Positions 33,810 to 44,400 of a stretch of DNA of 64,000 nucleotides are shown piece by piece (position 1 is the first letter of the stretch; the number at the start of each line of letters is the position of its first letter). The notes beneath the pieces were generated by a model that saw only the letters and a program-made list of their open reading frames with translations, searched no databases and had not been told where the DNA came from. The stretch is from Oscheius onirici (Eukaryota; Nematoda; Chromadorea; Rhabditida; Rhabditidae): positions 9,672,001 to 9,736,000 of the forward strand of contig OW051472.1 in NCBI GenBank assembly GCA_932521025.1. Reading direction: 5' to 3'. Position numbers and translations under genes: made by a program.

Positions 33810-34943
33810 ATGAACACAACAAAGCAGGCAAGTCCAGACTTTTTGGATCTCTGGAAGTTGTCAGCACCGCCCACGAGTGAAGGAAAGACGAGTTCCGACA
33901 AGACGTATAAACTTTTCTGATAAACTTTTCTGAATTGCTTTTAGGACAGCATTAAGTGAGACGAGCTACCTCTGGACGAATCTCTCGCAGATGGCCCCGT
34001 CCGATCGAGCAGCAATAATGTCAAAATTGACAGCTCTTTGGCCGTATGGGACGGAAAGAAGGGCATTGAACTGGCCACTCCATGCTGGACTACTGACAAA
34101 TTGTCTGACAGCAGCGCTAATTTGTAGGTCTTTTGGAAGTTCTACAAATATTCTCTGTCACAGTAGCCAAAATAACTTTTTTGTGACCTCTTACCCTCCA
34201 ATCTACCTAATTTCAGCCACAAAAATCAACGCCGACATGGTAGCTTTGAAGCCCAAAATGCCTTTTCTCGAAGCCGTTAGAAGCTGTCCCAAATCACCCT
34301 TTGTGTTCGGCATCTACTCGTCCGGAATCTGCTTCTATGTCCTACAGCAGGTTATTTATATAACGCGTTTCTCCTAAAACGTCCCCTTTTCAGACTCTGA
34401 TAAACCCTCAAATTTTCCGCCAAGACGAGCCCTGTTCCTCCTGTCTCGTCTCAAAAAGTGTCGCAATCGGAATCGCCACTGGAATCATCATGCCAATGAT
34501 ATCGACTCCCTATCTCTGTCACTATGTGGTAAACTTGTTATATTTTGCTAGAAAAATAGACGTTTCAGCTTATGCAACGACAAGGAGAGAAATTCCCCGA
34601 AATTAAAAACATGCTCGAATTTTTGACGCTCAGTATTGAGGGAAGTCGTGCCAGTAGACCACTTCTAGTTCCGCTTCTTGTGCTACAGGCGGCGGTGGCA
34701 GCCGGATCGGTTTATTCCGTACTGTGGGCAAGAAAAAGGTCTGTCCAAAAGTAATTTTCAACAAATGTACTCGTTTTCAGAGTCTTTGGCACAATGGACG
34801 CGGATCCAGAACTCGCAAAAGAGCTTCTCGTCGAAGTACAGTCCAAGCCGAGCGGAAAAGAGCGTGTAGTCGATTACCTGAAGAAGATTCCGCTTCTGGG
34901 CGGTGTTGTGGCACCAACAGCTCCAGAAAACGAAAAATATTAG
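33810..34943 (+). CDS. TMEM126: TMEM126-family mitochondrial membrane protein
   Basis: The ATG at 33810 is three bases after TTTTCAG, a probable trans-splice site. Exons encode MNTTKQASPDFLDLWKLSAP, WPYGTERRALNWPLHAGLLT, FVFGIYSSGICFYVLQQ, CSSCLVSKSVAIGIATGIIM with PMISTPYLCHYV, ASRPLLVPLLVLQAAVAAGS with VYSVLWARKRVFG, and a C-terminal tail ending at TAG 34941-34943. Four hydrophobic spans and the CxxC-linked loop before the third span match TMEM126A/B. Human members sit in the inner mitochondrial membrane and act in complex I assembly and insertase function. That role is inferred here. The next gene starts 164 bp downstream on the same strand. Confidence 0.82.
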
Positions 34944-35107
34944 CCCAAGATTTCTTTAGGACTGTTTTAGATTGTTATTTTTAGTTGTTAGAGGCCACGG
35001 GTCATAAAGCGTAGATTTTTAGTCGATAGAAGGTATAAAAGCGGTTGAAATCCGATTTTACCTCAAACAATGATTTTCGACCATTTTCAACACGAAAAAT
35101 TAGGAGG

Positions 35108-38100
35108 ATGCCTCGAGGAAGGAAGAGAAATCAGACAGCGGGAAATGATCCGCTACCTGAGGTTTGTTTTCTATTGTTTCAAGCAAAAAGAAAGGTTCAG
35201 AAAGAGGCCAAAATGGAGGAATCAGTGGGAGAAGAAGAAATTTTTGTAGATATTGTTGAAACGGACGACGTAAGTTTGTTTCTCGTCGAAAATAAAAAGA
35301 AAGGAGAAATAGCTATTGTGCCTCCAAAAAACGACCTCTTTTCGAGTCCCATCGCAAGCCCTTTCATTTTGGCTCAATTTCACTCATAAAGGTCAAATTT
35401 TAGGGAGATCAATTTGAAGAAGCAGCCTATCAGATTCCAGATAATGTCGTCAAAAATCGTAATTATCCCAATTTTTTTTTTACAAAACGAATTTCCAGCA
35501 CGTGTAAGTAAGCCACGACGTCGACTACCTCCTCCGCGTCTGGTCAATCCCAATCCGCTGCCGCCAGCTCCGAAACCGTCGAGAAAACAAGTTGGAGGTA
35601 GAACTGGCGCCAAGACGAGAGCCCAAACTGTTCACGAACGTGTCTTAGACGAGATGAAACCTCCAAAAATGGATGGAATCGAAGACGGCGAGCAGGCAGA
35701 AACTGAGGAGCACAAGTGCACTTTTTGTGAAGCCGTACTGTATTCGGCGATTGAGCTGCTGGAACATCAGCGAGCCTTTCACAAGGAACAGGTCAAGGAA
35801 GAGGACTTGCCAAACGGAAACCTGCTCTGCGCCTATCCACACTGTTTCGCGTCGTTTCCTGATGTCAGGCACCTCATAGCTCATCTGGTCGCCTACCACA
35901 GCCAGCAGCAGTACCGCATTCAGAAGAAGACCTTTGACGATATTGACAAGTTGGTCTTTTTTTTTACTTTTCGCGTATATTTATGGCTTTACCACGAATT
36001 CTTCTCTAAACTCCTTTTCAGATTCTGGAACTGGAAAAATGAAGCGGAAAGTACGGCTAGAGCCAAGTTCATGGGCAGAGAAGAGCCGGAATCGTCGTCA
36101 GTCTCAGCAGATGCTTTCGAATTCTCTAACTATTGCGAATTCTGCGATGATTGGCGAGAACAGCACGAGAAGGGCCCACCGATGCCGGAGCAGGTTCCGC
36201 GGAAAATTATTGGCTGTCCTGCTTACTTTACAGCCAGCATTGACAACAAGAAAAGGTTTTTTACTATACTGAAACGAAATACTGAAAAGTACAGGAAAGC
36301 TTCCGTTATTGGCTGCTTCGCTCATTTGGGACATCACAAAAAGCTCGGCTTGAATGCCTTGAACGACTCCAAGAACAAGACACAGAATGGACCAAGTCCT
36401 GCTGGAAACTTTGCAAATGTAAGCTTGTTTTATCTAATAAAAACACCGATAAAAAGAAAAAAAATAGCAATAAACGTTTGCCGGGGGCGGGATTCGAACC
36501 AGCGTAGGATACCGTTCTAGACGGCCCATTGGCTCGCAAGGCCAACGCCTTTGACCCCTTGGCTACCCCGGCACAGCGCTGAAAAAATTGCTTTTTGCAT
36601 TGCGCTAGAAAAAAGCGCTGAATTCGCTACGCGCTGATATTCAGCGCTTATAAAATTGCGCGCTGGAAATCATCTAGCGATACTCGTCGATACTGTAACC
36701 GGTAAACCTGAGTCTAGTAGTTACTCTTCCGCAGATTCTTCTCACATAAGATTAAAATTGTTTTCCAGATCAAATGCAGCTACTGTGAAATGATGTTCCG
36801 CAGCCGGTCAGCAGCCACTCGCCACCATCGAATGGTTCACCGTACGGTTCTCGACGCCGACGGAAACAAGAGACAGATAGCCTCTGAGCCGAAAATGCCC
36901 TCTCTGGAATGTGCTGATTCCGAATGTACTGTCCTCTGCGACAGCATGGTCACCTTGGTCCAACACGTCGCGGAAGCTCACAAAGTCGACGTCGAGGTCA
37001 ACGACTACACTTTCCCGAATTTGGAGAAGTTTGAGGTCAGATTGTCGTTTTTTTTTAATTGAAATTACAACTTAGGCCTGGAAGACGCAGATGGAGCAGG
37101 AAACGTGCTCAAAGTTCTGCAAAGTTTCTGGCCGAGTTTTACCGAACGAGATCACAAAATACTTTCTGTGTCATTTGAGTGGACACACGAACAGGACGAA
37201 GAAGAAGGAATACACGCCGTCGGATAGACAGAGAAACAGGCCGACGAAAAAAATGGGACGCTATTGTACGGCCTTTATGAGCTTCAAGCAGAGCAAGAGT
37301 GATGGGTACGTTTTTGTCTACAAGAATTACACCGCCCTTCCAGGGCTAAAGTTAGATTCCTTGTCTTCTCTACCACTTTGCTCTGTCACAGAGCCTCAGC
37401 CCTATTACCTCTTCCCCTTCTTCCCTTGTCACCCCCTGTTCCTCCAAAGAAACTTTCAAAGTCTCAAGAACTCTTCAGGCACTTGCTTTTCATGTAGTGA
37501 CTTGTTTAAAACAAATTTGCGCACAAAGCTCTCCTCCTTATCCTCAATTAGTGCTTCAGACACACAGACAGACACACAAAGAGGCGAGAGCAATTTAAAA
37601 TGGATTGTATTTTAATAGTTTGCACTATTTTCTCATAAAGAAAAGTTCTAGATCAATCAATGTACGCGGTTGTCTCCGTCATTTCGGTCATCCTCTTGAT
37701 GTGCGTCGTCTGCCCCTCCCCGATGTCGTTCGTAAAGAAATTTCTGACCTTCTTCTGAAGGGCTGCAACGAAGAGGACGTCGTTGGTCAAGTTCGAAGTA
37801 CTGTCCCGCCAAAACCTGTTAATAACACAACTCGATTTAGGCCAGTATAACGAAAACGAGCGCGGCTACTGGCTCCAGCGCTACGAGGTCCGCAACATTG
37901 CCCTGAAGCTCCAAAGAGAAGGTCTCATGATCGCCTCGAAGACATTTTTGGCCTCCGAGGAAGACGGTCGTCTCTGGGACGAGATGGGCTTCCCGGAAGA
38001 CAATCCCTACCTGCCGCAGTTTGTTCAGACCAGTTCCAAACTGGTACCGATTCATACGGATAGAAGATACGTTGCGCGAGGAACGAGGGAAAGACTGGAG

Positions 38101-38875
38101 GTGCTACAGTATGTCGAGGCAGACGAATATGGCGATGAAGAGGCAGAGGAACTCGTCGATATGGTAGGTTGCTACCTCTTTCTTCTTATTTCACTTTGTT
38201 CTGAAGTGGACGATACTGTAACTTTCAAAAGGAACTATAGTCATATGTTCAGGAAGACGGAGAAGTTTATTACGAGCAAATTGATGAAGATGCCATGCAG
38301 ACGGAAGACGGAACGCGAATCATTCCCATGCGGTCTCATGTCGTCGAACAGCATCTCATTGCAGGTAAACTAACCTTTTTCGGTAACTAAACATGAATTT
38401 TCCAGAAGATATGCCCGGTCCAAGTCACGGAGGCAGGAAACGGATGCCGCTGCTCAAGGAACCGATGAGAACAGGCAATCCGGCGTTTGATGACGTAATG
38501 ACCAAAATGAAGGCACGATTTAATGTAAGCTGTTTAAAAATATTGTCAGATACGGTAAAGCGACCGGGAAGAGAGACTGTTAATTAGACAAGACCAGTTA
38601 CCGTACCCCTTTTTCAGAAGATCTCGCAACAGTTGAAAGTGACTCAGGATGTTCGTCTCGCCCACGGAATGCTGAAAGAGCTGAAAGAACTGCAGCAAAG
38701 GATGGGAGTTGTGAGTCCGGAAGACGAGAGTCAGCTGATCGAAGCCCATTGGAACGACGACGAGTACTTTGAGGACGAAGAATATGTAATTGAACAGGGA
38801 TCCGTCGGCGAAGAAGTCACAGAAGAGGGCTACGAGTACATTGATGAGGACAACGTCGTCGTTGCAGACATTTAA
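35108..38875 (+). CDS. C2H2-type zinc-finger protein with duplicated His-Gly-His modules
   Basis: The start MPRGRKRNQTAGNDPLPE looks like an AT-hook-like basic tip. Then come an acidic segment, a Pro/Arg-rich segment (PRRRLPPPRLVNPNPLPP), and two C2H2-like fingers (35722-35900). A module contains GCPAYFTASIDNKKR and VIGCFAHLGHHKKLGLNALN. Two more fingers follow (CSYCEMMFRSRSAATRHHRM at 36777; another near 36912-37000). A second module has GRYCTAFMSFKQSKSDG and RGCLRHFGHPLDVRRLPL. The C terminus is acidic with coiled-coil propensity (VRLAHGMLKELKELQQRM). The family is not named with confidence; the GHFGH-type modules recall DNA-binding units near transposase-derived proteins. A nev-type tRNA lies antisense in one intron. 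It is likely downstream in an operon with TMEM126. Confidence 0.8.
36479..36572 (-). tRNA. nev-type tRNA with long variable arm, anticodon UGC (Ala codon GCA)
   Basis: On the minus strand the 7-bp acceptor pairs perfectly (GCCGGGG/CCCCGGC) and the discriminator is A. The D arm is identical to that of the tRNA at 2817-2898. The anticodon stem TTGGC/GCCAA encloses CTTGCGA, giving UGC. The 25-nt variable region forms a strong arm (CCGT/ACGG with outer GG/CC). The T stem has one T-C mismatch around loop TTCGAAT. Long arm plus A73 are leucine-like, while the anticodon reads an alanine codon. It lies in an intron of the zinc-finger gene, on the opposite strand. It could be functional or a decaying copy; the paired acceptor argues for function. 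Confidence 0.8.
37331..37615. repeat. Family-F dispersed repeat in zinc-finger gene intron
   Basis: It contains CCGCCCTTCCAGGGCTAAAG, CTCTGTCACAGAGCCTCAG and TCCTTATCCTCAATTAG, then CAGACACACAGACAGACAC. The same blocks in the same order occur at 57463-57960, and the first part at 41305-41700. It is pyrimidine-rich with no coding capacity found. Confidence 0.75.
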
Positions 38876-38958
38876 CGGTATTTTGATGATTTTGTGACTA
38901 TTCTAGCATAAATGTACCTATTTTTATTTTGAAATTTTTTATTTCTCTTCTAACAGTT

Positions 38959-40824
38959 TCAACACCACTTTGTCATGAAAAATACGGACTGTAGAAGCTG
39001 TGCCGCTTCGGGTCGTCTTCCAGCGTTGGCTTGAAGAGTAAGCTTGAGCAACTCGATAAACTGAGTGTCTTGGCCTGTCACCATCCTTTTCGACGCGTTT
39101 TTACCATACTAAAAAGCAAAATTTTGTCTACAAACAGTTAGAAAACCTACGGAGATGAGCTGCTCCATGCGATTGTACTCTCTCGAAGCTAGACGAAATC
39201 TCGGCAATGGAATTCCATTTCTTCGGAATTCGTGGTCGCTGAAAGGACGACGAATACCGCTCATTTCGTCAACTTTGAAGTAGCTGAAGAAGAAACGACC
39301 CTCCGTTTCAGCATTCTGAGGTAATCCTACCAGGTAGTAGTGTAGTCTGGAAAATGTCGTTTTGGAAAAGACTGCTCTCCTCACTCAGTTACTGATGACC
39401 ATTGAACGCGCCGGGGGAATTTAGTTAGAAGGTAGGACAATCAAGAGAGGCCTGCTACCGAAAGACAGAGTCTGCTGGTCTTTTATGAACAAAAACTACT
39501 GGAAACTGAACTGGCTTTCTCGGTACCGTAATCAATTCCCAGTTCGTTAATCTCTACGTTTCCAGAATCTTCTGGTTCCCACTGAACCAGATGCGTGCAA
39601 TGTCTCTAGATCAAAGGCAAATCACTTAGCTGATATCCTGTGTTTTGACTCAACCCAATTTTTTCAGTCTCTATCACTACTAATTCTGAATCTTCTGGAC
39701 CAACTTTCCACTTTTGGATAACAATTCTCTGAACTAGACATGGCTCCGGGCAGGGCCGGAGATTTCAGGCCCGGGCCTCAACTTTCAGGTCCACGTCACG
39801 TCAGCTGAACCAAAGTCTCACTTTTTCATGATATAATATTTGCACTCAACCATGAATCTCTCACATTCCAATTCTCACCTTGCCAAGTGCTGAAGCGGTT
39901 CTTTGGTGATGAAGAGCGGCTCTCCGGTATACATTTCGGCAAAGATGCAACCCGTTGCCCAAATGTCCGTCCTATGATCCTGAGGAAGACCGAGGTAGAC
40001 TTCCGGAGGACGATACCACGTAGCCTGGATGCAGTTGTTGTATCGGAGTTTGTGCATTTTCGAAATTTGCGTAACATTTCCAAAATCGGCTATCTAAAAA
40101 CAGAATCTAGTTTGCTAGAGTTAAATGGTCGAGTACCTTGGTTACAGTATGTCCATTCCCGGTAAATGTGATGAGGATGTTGGATGGTTTGATGTCACAG
40201 TGAGCAAAGCCTAGACTGTGAAGGTAGTTGAGACCGATGACCATCTGAAAAAAAAGTAAATCGAAGACTCCTTCTCTTACCTGATATCCAATGTTCTGGA
40301 CGAGTGACAGTTCAAAGGGACCGGTCTTTCTGTTGAGAAGATTCAATAGGGAACAGCCCAGTTCCTCCATGAGAAAACAGTGAACTCCAGACTGGAAGAC
40401 GGAACTGATGTGTGTCATCAGAAAACGACTGGCTCCCGGAGTGTTCTTGATCATGTTCATTGCTGTCATCTCCAGATTGACCTGATCCGCAGTGGCCGAG
40501 TTGTACTCTTGAATCTTGAGGCATTGGGGCTCATTGGATCCCGTCTGCACACGGTACACTTCTCCAAAGACGCCTTTTCCAATGAGCTGGTCGAGGAAGA
40601 TCTGCTGTCTGCCGTAGATGAACCAAGTTTTGTCGGAATACTGAAAAAGAGGTGGCTGCGAAAGAGACAAGGAGACTTACCATTCTAGTCGAATTCGGCT
40701 CTATCGCATTCGTCTTGGTCGAGTCCTCCCATCCTGTCTGTTGAACTGGAACGTAGTATCCACCGTAACACATCGGATATCCATATCCTACAGCTTGGGG
40801 ATAGGTTGCGTAGACTTGGTACAT
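38959..40824 (-). CDS. CMGC-group (DYRK/HIPK-like) protein kinase
   Basis: The start MYQVYATYPQAVGYGYPMCY gives a Tyr-rich N terminus. The kinase domain shows the Gly loop (LIGKGVFGEVYRV), the ATP-binding Lys (CLKIQ) and the alpha-C Glu (NLEMTAM). The catalytic loop is HCDIKPSNILI, with Cys replacing the usual Arg of HRD. It is followed by IADFGN and an activation and P+1 segment QATWYRPPEVYLGLPQDHRT then DIWATGCIFAEMYTGEPLF. After a 0.5-kb intron the C lobe continues LHYYLVGLPQNAETEGRFFF to the stop at 38959. All core catalytic residues are present, so it should be active. YRPPEV fits the DYRK/HIPK side of CMGC. Its 3' end is 83 bp from that of the zinc-finger gene, tail-to-tail. Confidence 0.9.
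39404..39479. mobile_element. Helitron-like 3' fragment in a kinase int​ron
   Basis: GGGGGAATTTAGTTAGAAGG and the end TCTGCTGGT resemble the element at 44166-44266 (GGGGGAATTTATTTAGAAGG ... CTGCTGGT). It is a short, decayed copy. Confidence 0.45.
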
Positions 40825-41863
40825 CCTGGCGTTGGAATGAGGAGATAAAGCGAATTCATTCAAAAGTTAGAAAGCTCGCTTTCCTGTACCCGCCTCAAGG
40901 AAAAGAACATGTGAGAAGGCTATGAAAGCGAAGTAATCGATTGACCTCTATCTTTATCGCAGAAGGTAGAGTATGCCCTCTCGATATTCCCAGGCTCGAT
41001 GTGAAATGCAAGAATACAAGCTAATAATTAGGGAACGAACAAAGAGATTAGAGATATGACATCGTCCTCCCGTCTGCTTCTACTACACACCAATGCCAGC
41101 AAGTCCCCTTCTGCCATCAGAAAAATCGAAAGGAGGAACTGGCGACTGGGGACAGATAAAAGAATGCTGAACTTTCCCATGACGGATCCAAGAAGATACG
41201 AGAAGATTCCCAAAGAGATCTAAAAAAAACAGAAGATTCCAGGGGAGATAGAGAAGGTCGATCAGCTCGGAAGGCAGAGTCTCGACATCTGCAAAATTAT
41301 ACAGGACAAGGTTGGCAACGCCCTTCTAAGGCTAAAGTAGAAATTCATGACTTCGTTCTGTCACGGAGCCCTAGTCGTGGTTCCCCTTTCATTCCTCTTT
41401 TGTTACTCTCCTCCAGGCAATGTCCCCATCTGCATGTTCCCTTTCTTCTGTCTACTTTTCCCTCCTGTCGCCACTGTATCCCTTTATGAAATTTCCGAAA
41501 TCCCTGCTTCTTTATGAAATCACTGCTGATCTCCTGTCTCTATTTCCATGTTCTCCTTCTCCAGTTGTGATACTGCCCCATTGGAGCTGAAGTTATGGTC
41601 GAACCCCTTCCCTCCTCCTTGAACGCTTTTCGTATTTCTAACCCGCACTTGATTCTCTACTGTCTGGAATCTCCCCAGTCAAATATAATCAAAGTCCACA
41701 CACTTGCAAATTGACTTGTCGGTTCAAACTACCTGTTCAAACTCCCGATTCCCGCCAATTCGTTTTAAAAAAACGTTTTAAAAAGAAAGCGCGGCCCAAT
41801 TCAAATTATGCTCTCTACATTTTGAACAGCCTATAAAGAAAGAGAGCACCTCAACTAAACCAT
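40825..41863. other. Intergenic stretch with family-F repeat
   Basis: 41305-41700 is a copy of the family-F repeat (GGTTGGCAACGCCCTTCTAA, GACTTCGTTCTGTCACGGAG). The remainder shows no supported feature. Confidence 0.6.
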
Positions 41864-42982
41864 TTATATGTCATATCGGCACATAAAGTATCGAAACCTA
41901 TCGGTTGTGCAATTGTGAGTGTACCAGAGGCCCATGTTATCGGCATCGAGTTTCATCTGAACGCGAACTTTGTATATTTTTCATTTCTCAAACTCACCGA
42001 TCCGCACCTCAGTCCCACGTCTTCTGGAAGATCTTTGCACCAAACATCACACACGATTCCCGTCCCGTCAGCCCATTTGAAATCGTTCTGATTTTCTCTG
42101 TACAGTCCTATCCAGATATCAGTTTCTGTGGCTGGAGTAAATGATTTCGAGAGAGCTAAAAAGTTTCTTCAATTTTACGGATAACCTTACTCAGGATTAA
42201 TTCATCCTCATCGTCGTGGATACTTGTCAAAAAGGCGCCGAGGTCAGAGTAGTTGGAGGTGCAATGGTATTCGGCTTGAGTCCAGGTTATGGGATCGTCT
42301 GAAGAGTCGACAATGAAACAACTGCTGCCGATTTGGTACCAGCCATCGTGACAAGCTGAAAAGGGATTCAAATGGTACGTTTTGAAGATTCTGCGCCTGT
42401 TTTGCCGACATCATTTTTTGAGAACTTGGATGAAAAAGTGAGGAATACACATGATTTTCTCAATGATTTGTCCTATTCAACCTTCTCAAATCTTTTTTAA
42501 GCTCCAAAACTCACGGCTCTCTGTCGAGTAGATGCACTGGAATGATTGCCTTGAGCTACAATTGACCTGTTTCCATCGATTTTCTTCTAAAACAGTACAT
42601 TCCCGCGGGTCTGGACTGGAATCAAGAAGACTAAAGCCACTCTTGCAGTCATTGGAAGCAAAGTTGGCTAGCCACTGGCTTCCTGAAAATTTTTTTCTGC
42701 CTATCCATCATCATGAAAACCTGCACTTCCAGCAAAATCCTCATTCTGTTGTTGATTTAAAATACACGGCAGAGTTCCGTCGAGTAATTGACAACTGGAT
42801 TGAGCTGCAGAAAAAGAGCCAGCATACATAGGAAGACGGCATTTCTTAAAACTGGAGAATGGATGAACAAACTGAGGAGGAGGAACTGACCTAGGAGAAA
42901 AAGTACCTCCATATTGACACATTGGATCAGTATTTGTGGAAAACGTTAATTGAAGAACTAGGATTATAGCCGCCAAAAACAT
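41864..42982 (-). CDS. clec: Secreted C-type lectin with two CTLD-like regions
   Basis: The start at 42982 opens a signal peptide (MFLAAIILVLQLTFS). The first, degenerate CTLD has FSAAQSSCQLLDGTLPCILN, then SGSQWLANFASNDCKSGFSL and ENRWKQVNCSSRQSFQCIYS. The second CTLD is more typical: HDGWYQIGSSCFIV, ITWTQAEYHCTSNYSDLGAF, then TDIWIGLYRENQNDFKWADG, VCDVWCKDL and WYTHNCTTDRFRYFMCRYDI at the stop (41864). No clear EPN/QPD calcium-sugar motif is present, so sugar binding is doubtful. Nematode clec genes are often immune or gut genes. Confidence 0.85.
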
Positions 42983-43104
42983 GGGAAGGGGTGTGAAGAA
43001 CAAGTGACGGAACGATAAGAGAGACCGGGATTAAAACTTGATAGAGTGTAAAGCTTTTTTGACTGATCACTTGGTATTGGAGCTAGGAGTTGATGCTTTT
43101 CAGT

Positions 43105-43616
43105 TCAGTAAGAGCATTGAGACAAAAACTGGACGTAAAAGTTACAGTCAAGACCAGGAATGGGCTGATACCGGATTTCTCGTATGTAGAGGAGAAGCGC
43201 CTCTCTATCGGTCTCATTTCTGTCCATCAGAGCTTTGAACTTTTGCATTTTATCTGCCACGATCACTCTGCGGAGTAAATCCCGCTTGTTTGGAGTAAAT
43301 GCTTCGTCTCTCTGAAAATCTTATAAGACAGTTAGATAAAATGTTTACCTCTTCGAATCTTCTCATTATGAACAACGAGTCCAGCAGGGTTCTTTGCAGA
43401 TAGAAAAGCAGTTCTGGAAAATCCAGAGCGTTGTTGCTTCTGCAAAGCGTTGCAATCCCGCTAAAGTAAATCTAAATCTTTGAAGGATTGTGTAACATAC
43501 AAAACTATCTTCAGACTGTGTTACCATCCTCCAGCTGGTAGAAGACAGCCTCGGAGTGACCATCGTAAGCGAGTTGGCTTTGGGACTCCTCCCGAAACCC
43601 AGTAACCAGTAACCTA
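43105..43616 (-). other. Unresolved cluster of coding-like exons
   Basis: Three minus-strand segments have good splice signals: about 43505-43616, 43348-43460 and 43105-43311. One phase-consistent reading gives ESQSQLAYDGHSEAVFYQLE, RDCNALQKQQRSGFSRTAFL and a short end. Another frame gives LDFPELLFYLQRTLLDSLFI, RRVIVADKMQKFKALMDRNE and LLLYIREIRYQPIPGLDC to a stop at 43105. I cannot choose between them and recognise no family. It lies 123 bp upstream of the lectin on the same strand. Its 5' end abuts a CT microsatellite and Helitron sequence, so it may be a truncated gene. Confidence 0.35.
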
Positions 43617-43630
43617 AACTCACAATCAGT

Positions 43631-43652
43631 AAAATGCTCTCTCTCTCTCTCT
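43631..43652. repeat. CT-rich microsatellite
   Basis: Uninterrupted CT dinucleotides next to the nested Helitron copies. Confidence 0.8.
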
Positions 43653-43832
43653 TAATCTAAACTATTAAAATGTTATAGTTGACTCTCTGTGGTTGACTCT
43701 GTCTGTTTGTTGTCTGTCTGTCCATCTGTTTGTCCATGGCCACGAGAATCGTCGTAGCAAGTCAAGAATTGTCAGGCTTAGATAACAAGTTATTTTTGAA
43801 CTTGGAGTTTTTTGACTTTGGCTTCTACTATC

Positions 43833-44054
43833 TCTCTACTACTAAAGCGCAATGGTGTCTGTGGTGGACTCAGTTTGTCAGTTTGTGGCGATGTCCGTGG
43901 CCACGAACAAGTCAGGACAAGTTAGCTTTTCTTAGGATTAGATAGTTCGTTTTGAACTTAGAGTGGGAGCGCGAAATCTAATGCTTGGACAACATTCTTC
44001 GCACTTCTGAGCGCCGCAGGCGCCAGGGCGGCGACAGCCGCCGTAGACGGCTAG
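43833..44054 (+). mobile_element. Short non-autonomous Helitron
   Basis: The 5' end is TCTCTACTACTAAAGCGCAA and the 3' end is CTAG followed by T. Just before the 3' end is a hairpin GGCGGC-GACA-GCCGCC. These match Helitron rules (5' TC, 3' CTRR, subterminal hairpin, no inverted terminal repeats). The element interrupts or follows a partial related copy (43660-43832) that shares GTCTGT-rich and GGCCACGA blocks. The same 5' end occurs at 62338. Confidence 0.85.
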
Positions 44055-44165
44055 TCTTTCTTTAATAAAGTCCGTCGTGGTGTCCGCACAGTTGTCGAGA
44101 CTAGCGTAACATGTCAAGTTTTGTCATGTTAAGCTTTCGTCGAACAAGATAGTCTTTTTTAGGGA

Positions 44166-44376
44166 ACGCGTCTGGGGGAATTTATTTAGAAGGTAGAACA
44201 AACGAGAATCTTACTAATAGCCTGCCATAAAAAAACGGAGGCTGCGCAAGCTGCCGTAGGCTGCTGGTGTTAGAGGGGAGTACAAAGCTAAAGAAAACGA
44301 TAACGAGCAGAAAAAAAAGGTAGAAAAGTTTGGTGCTACGACGCCGGCAGGCGACGAAGTCGTCTGGTCTGTTATT
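44166..44376. mobile_element. Two decayed Helitron-like 3' ends
   Basis: CTGCTGGT (near 44266) and GTCGTCTGGT (near 44372) each follow GC hairpin sequence (GCTGCGCAAGC; CGCC-GGCA-GGCG), the same layout as the 3' end at 62821-62853. Confidence 0.5.
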
Positions 44377-44400
44377 AAATTTGTATTTTTTCCTGAAACG

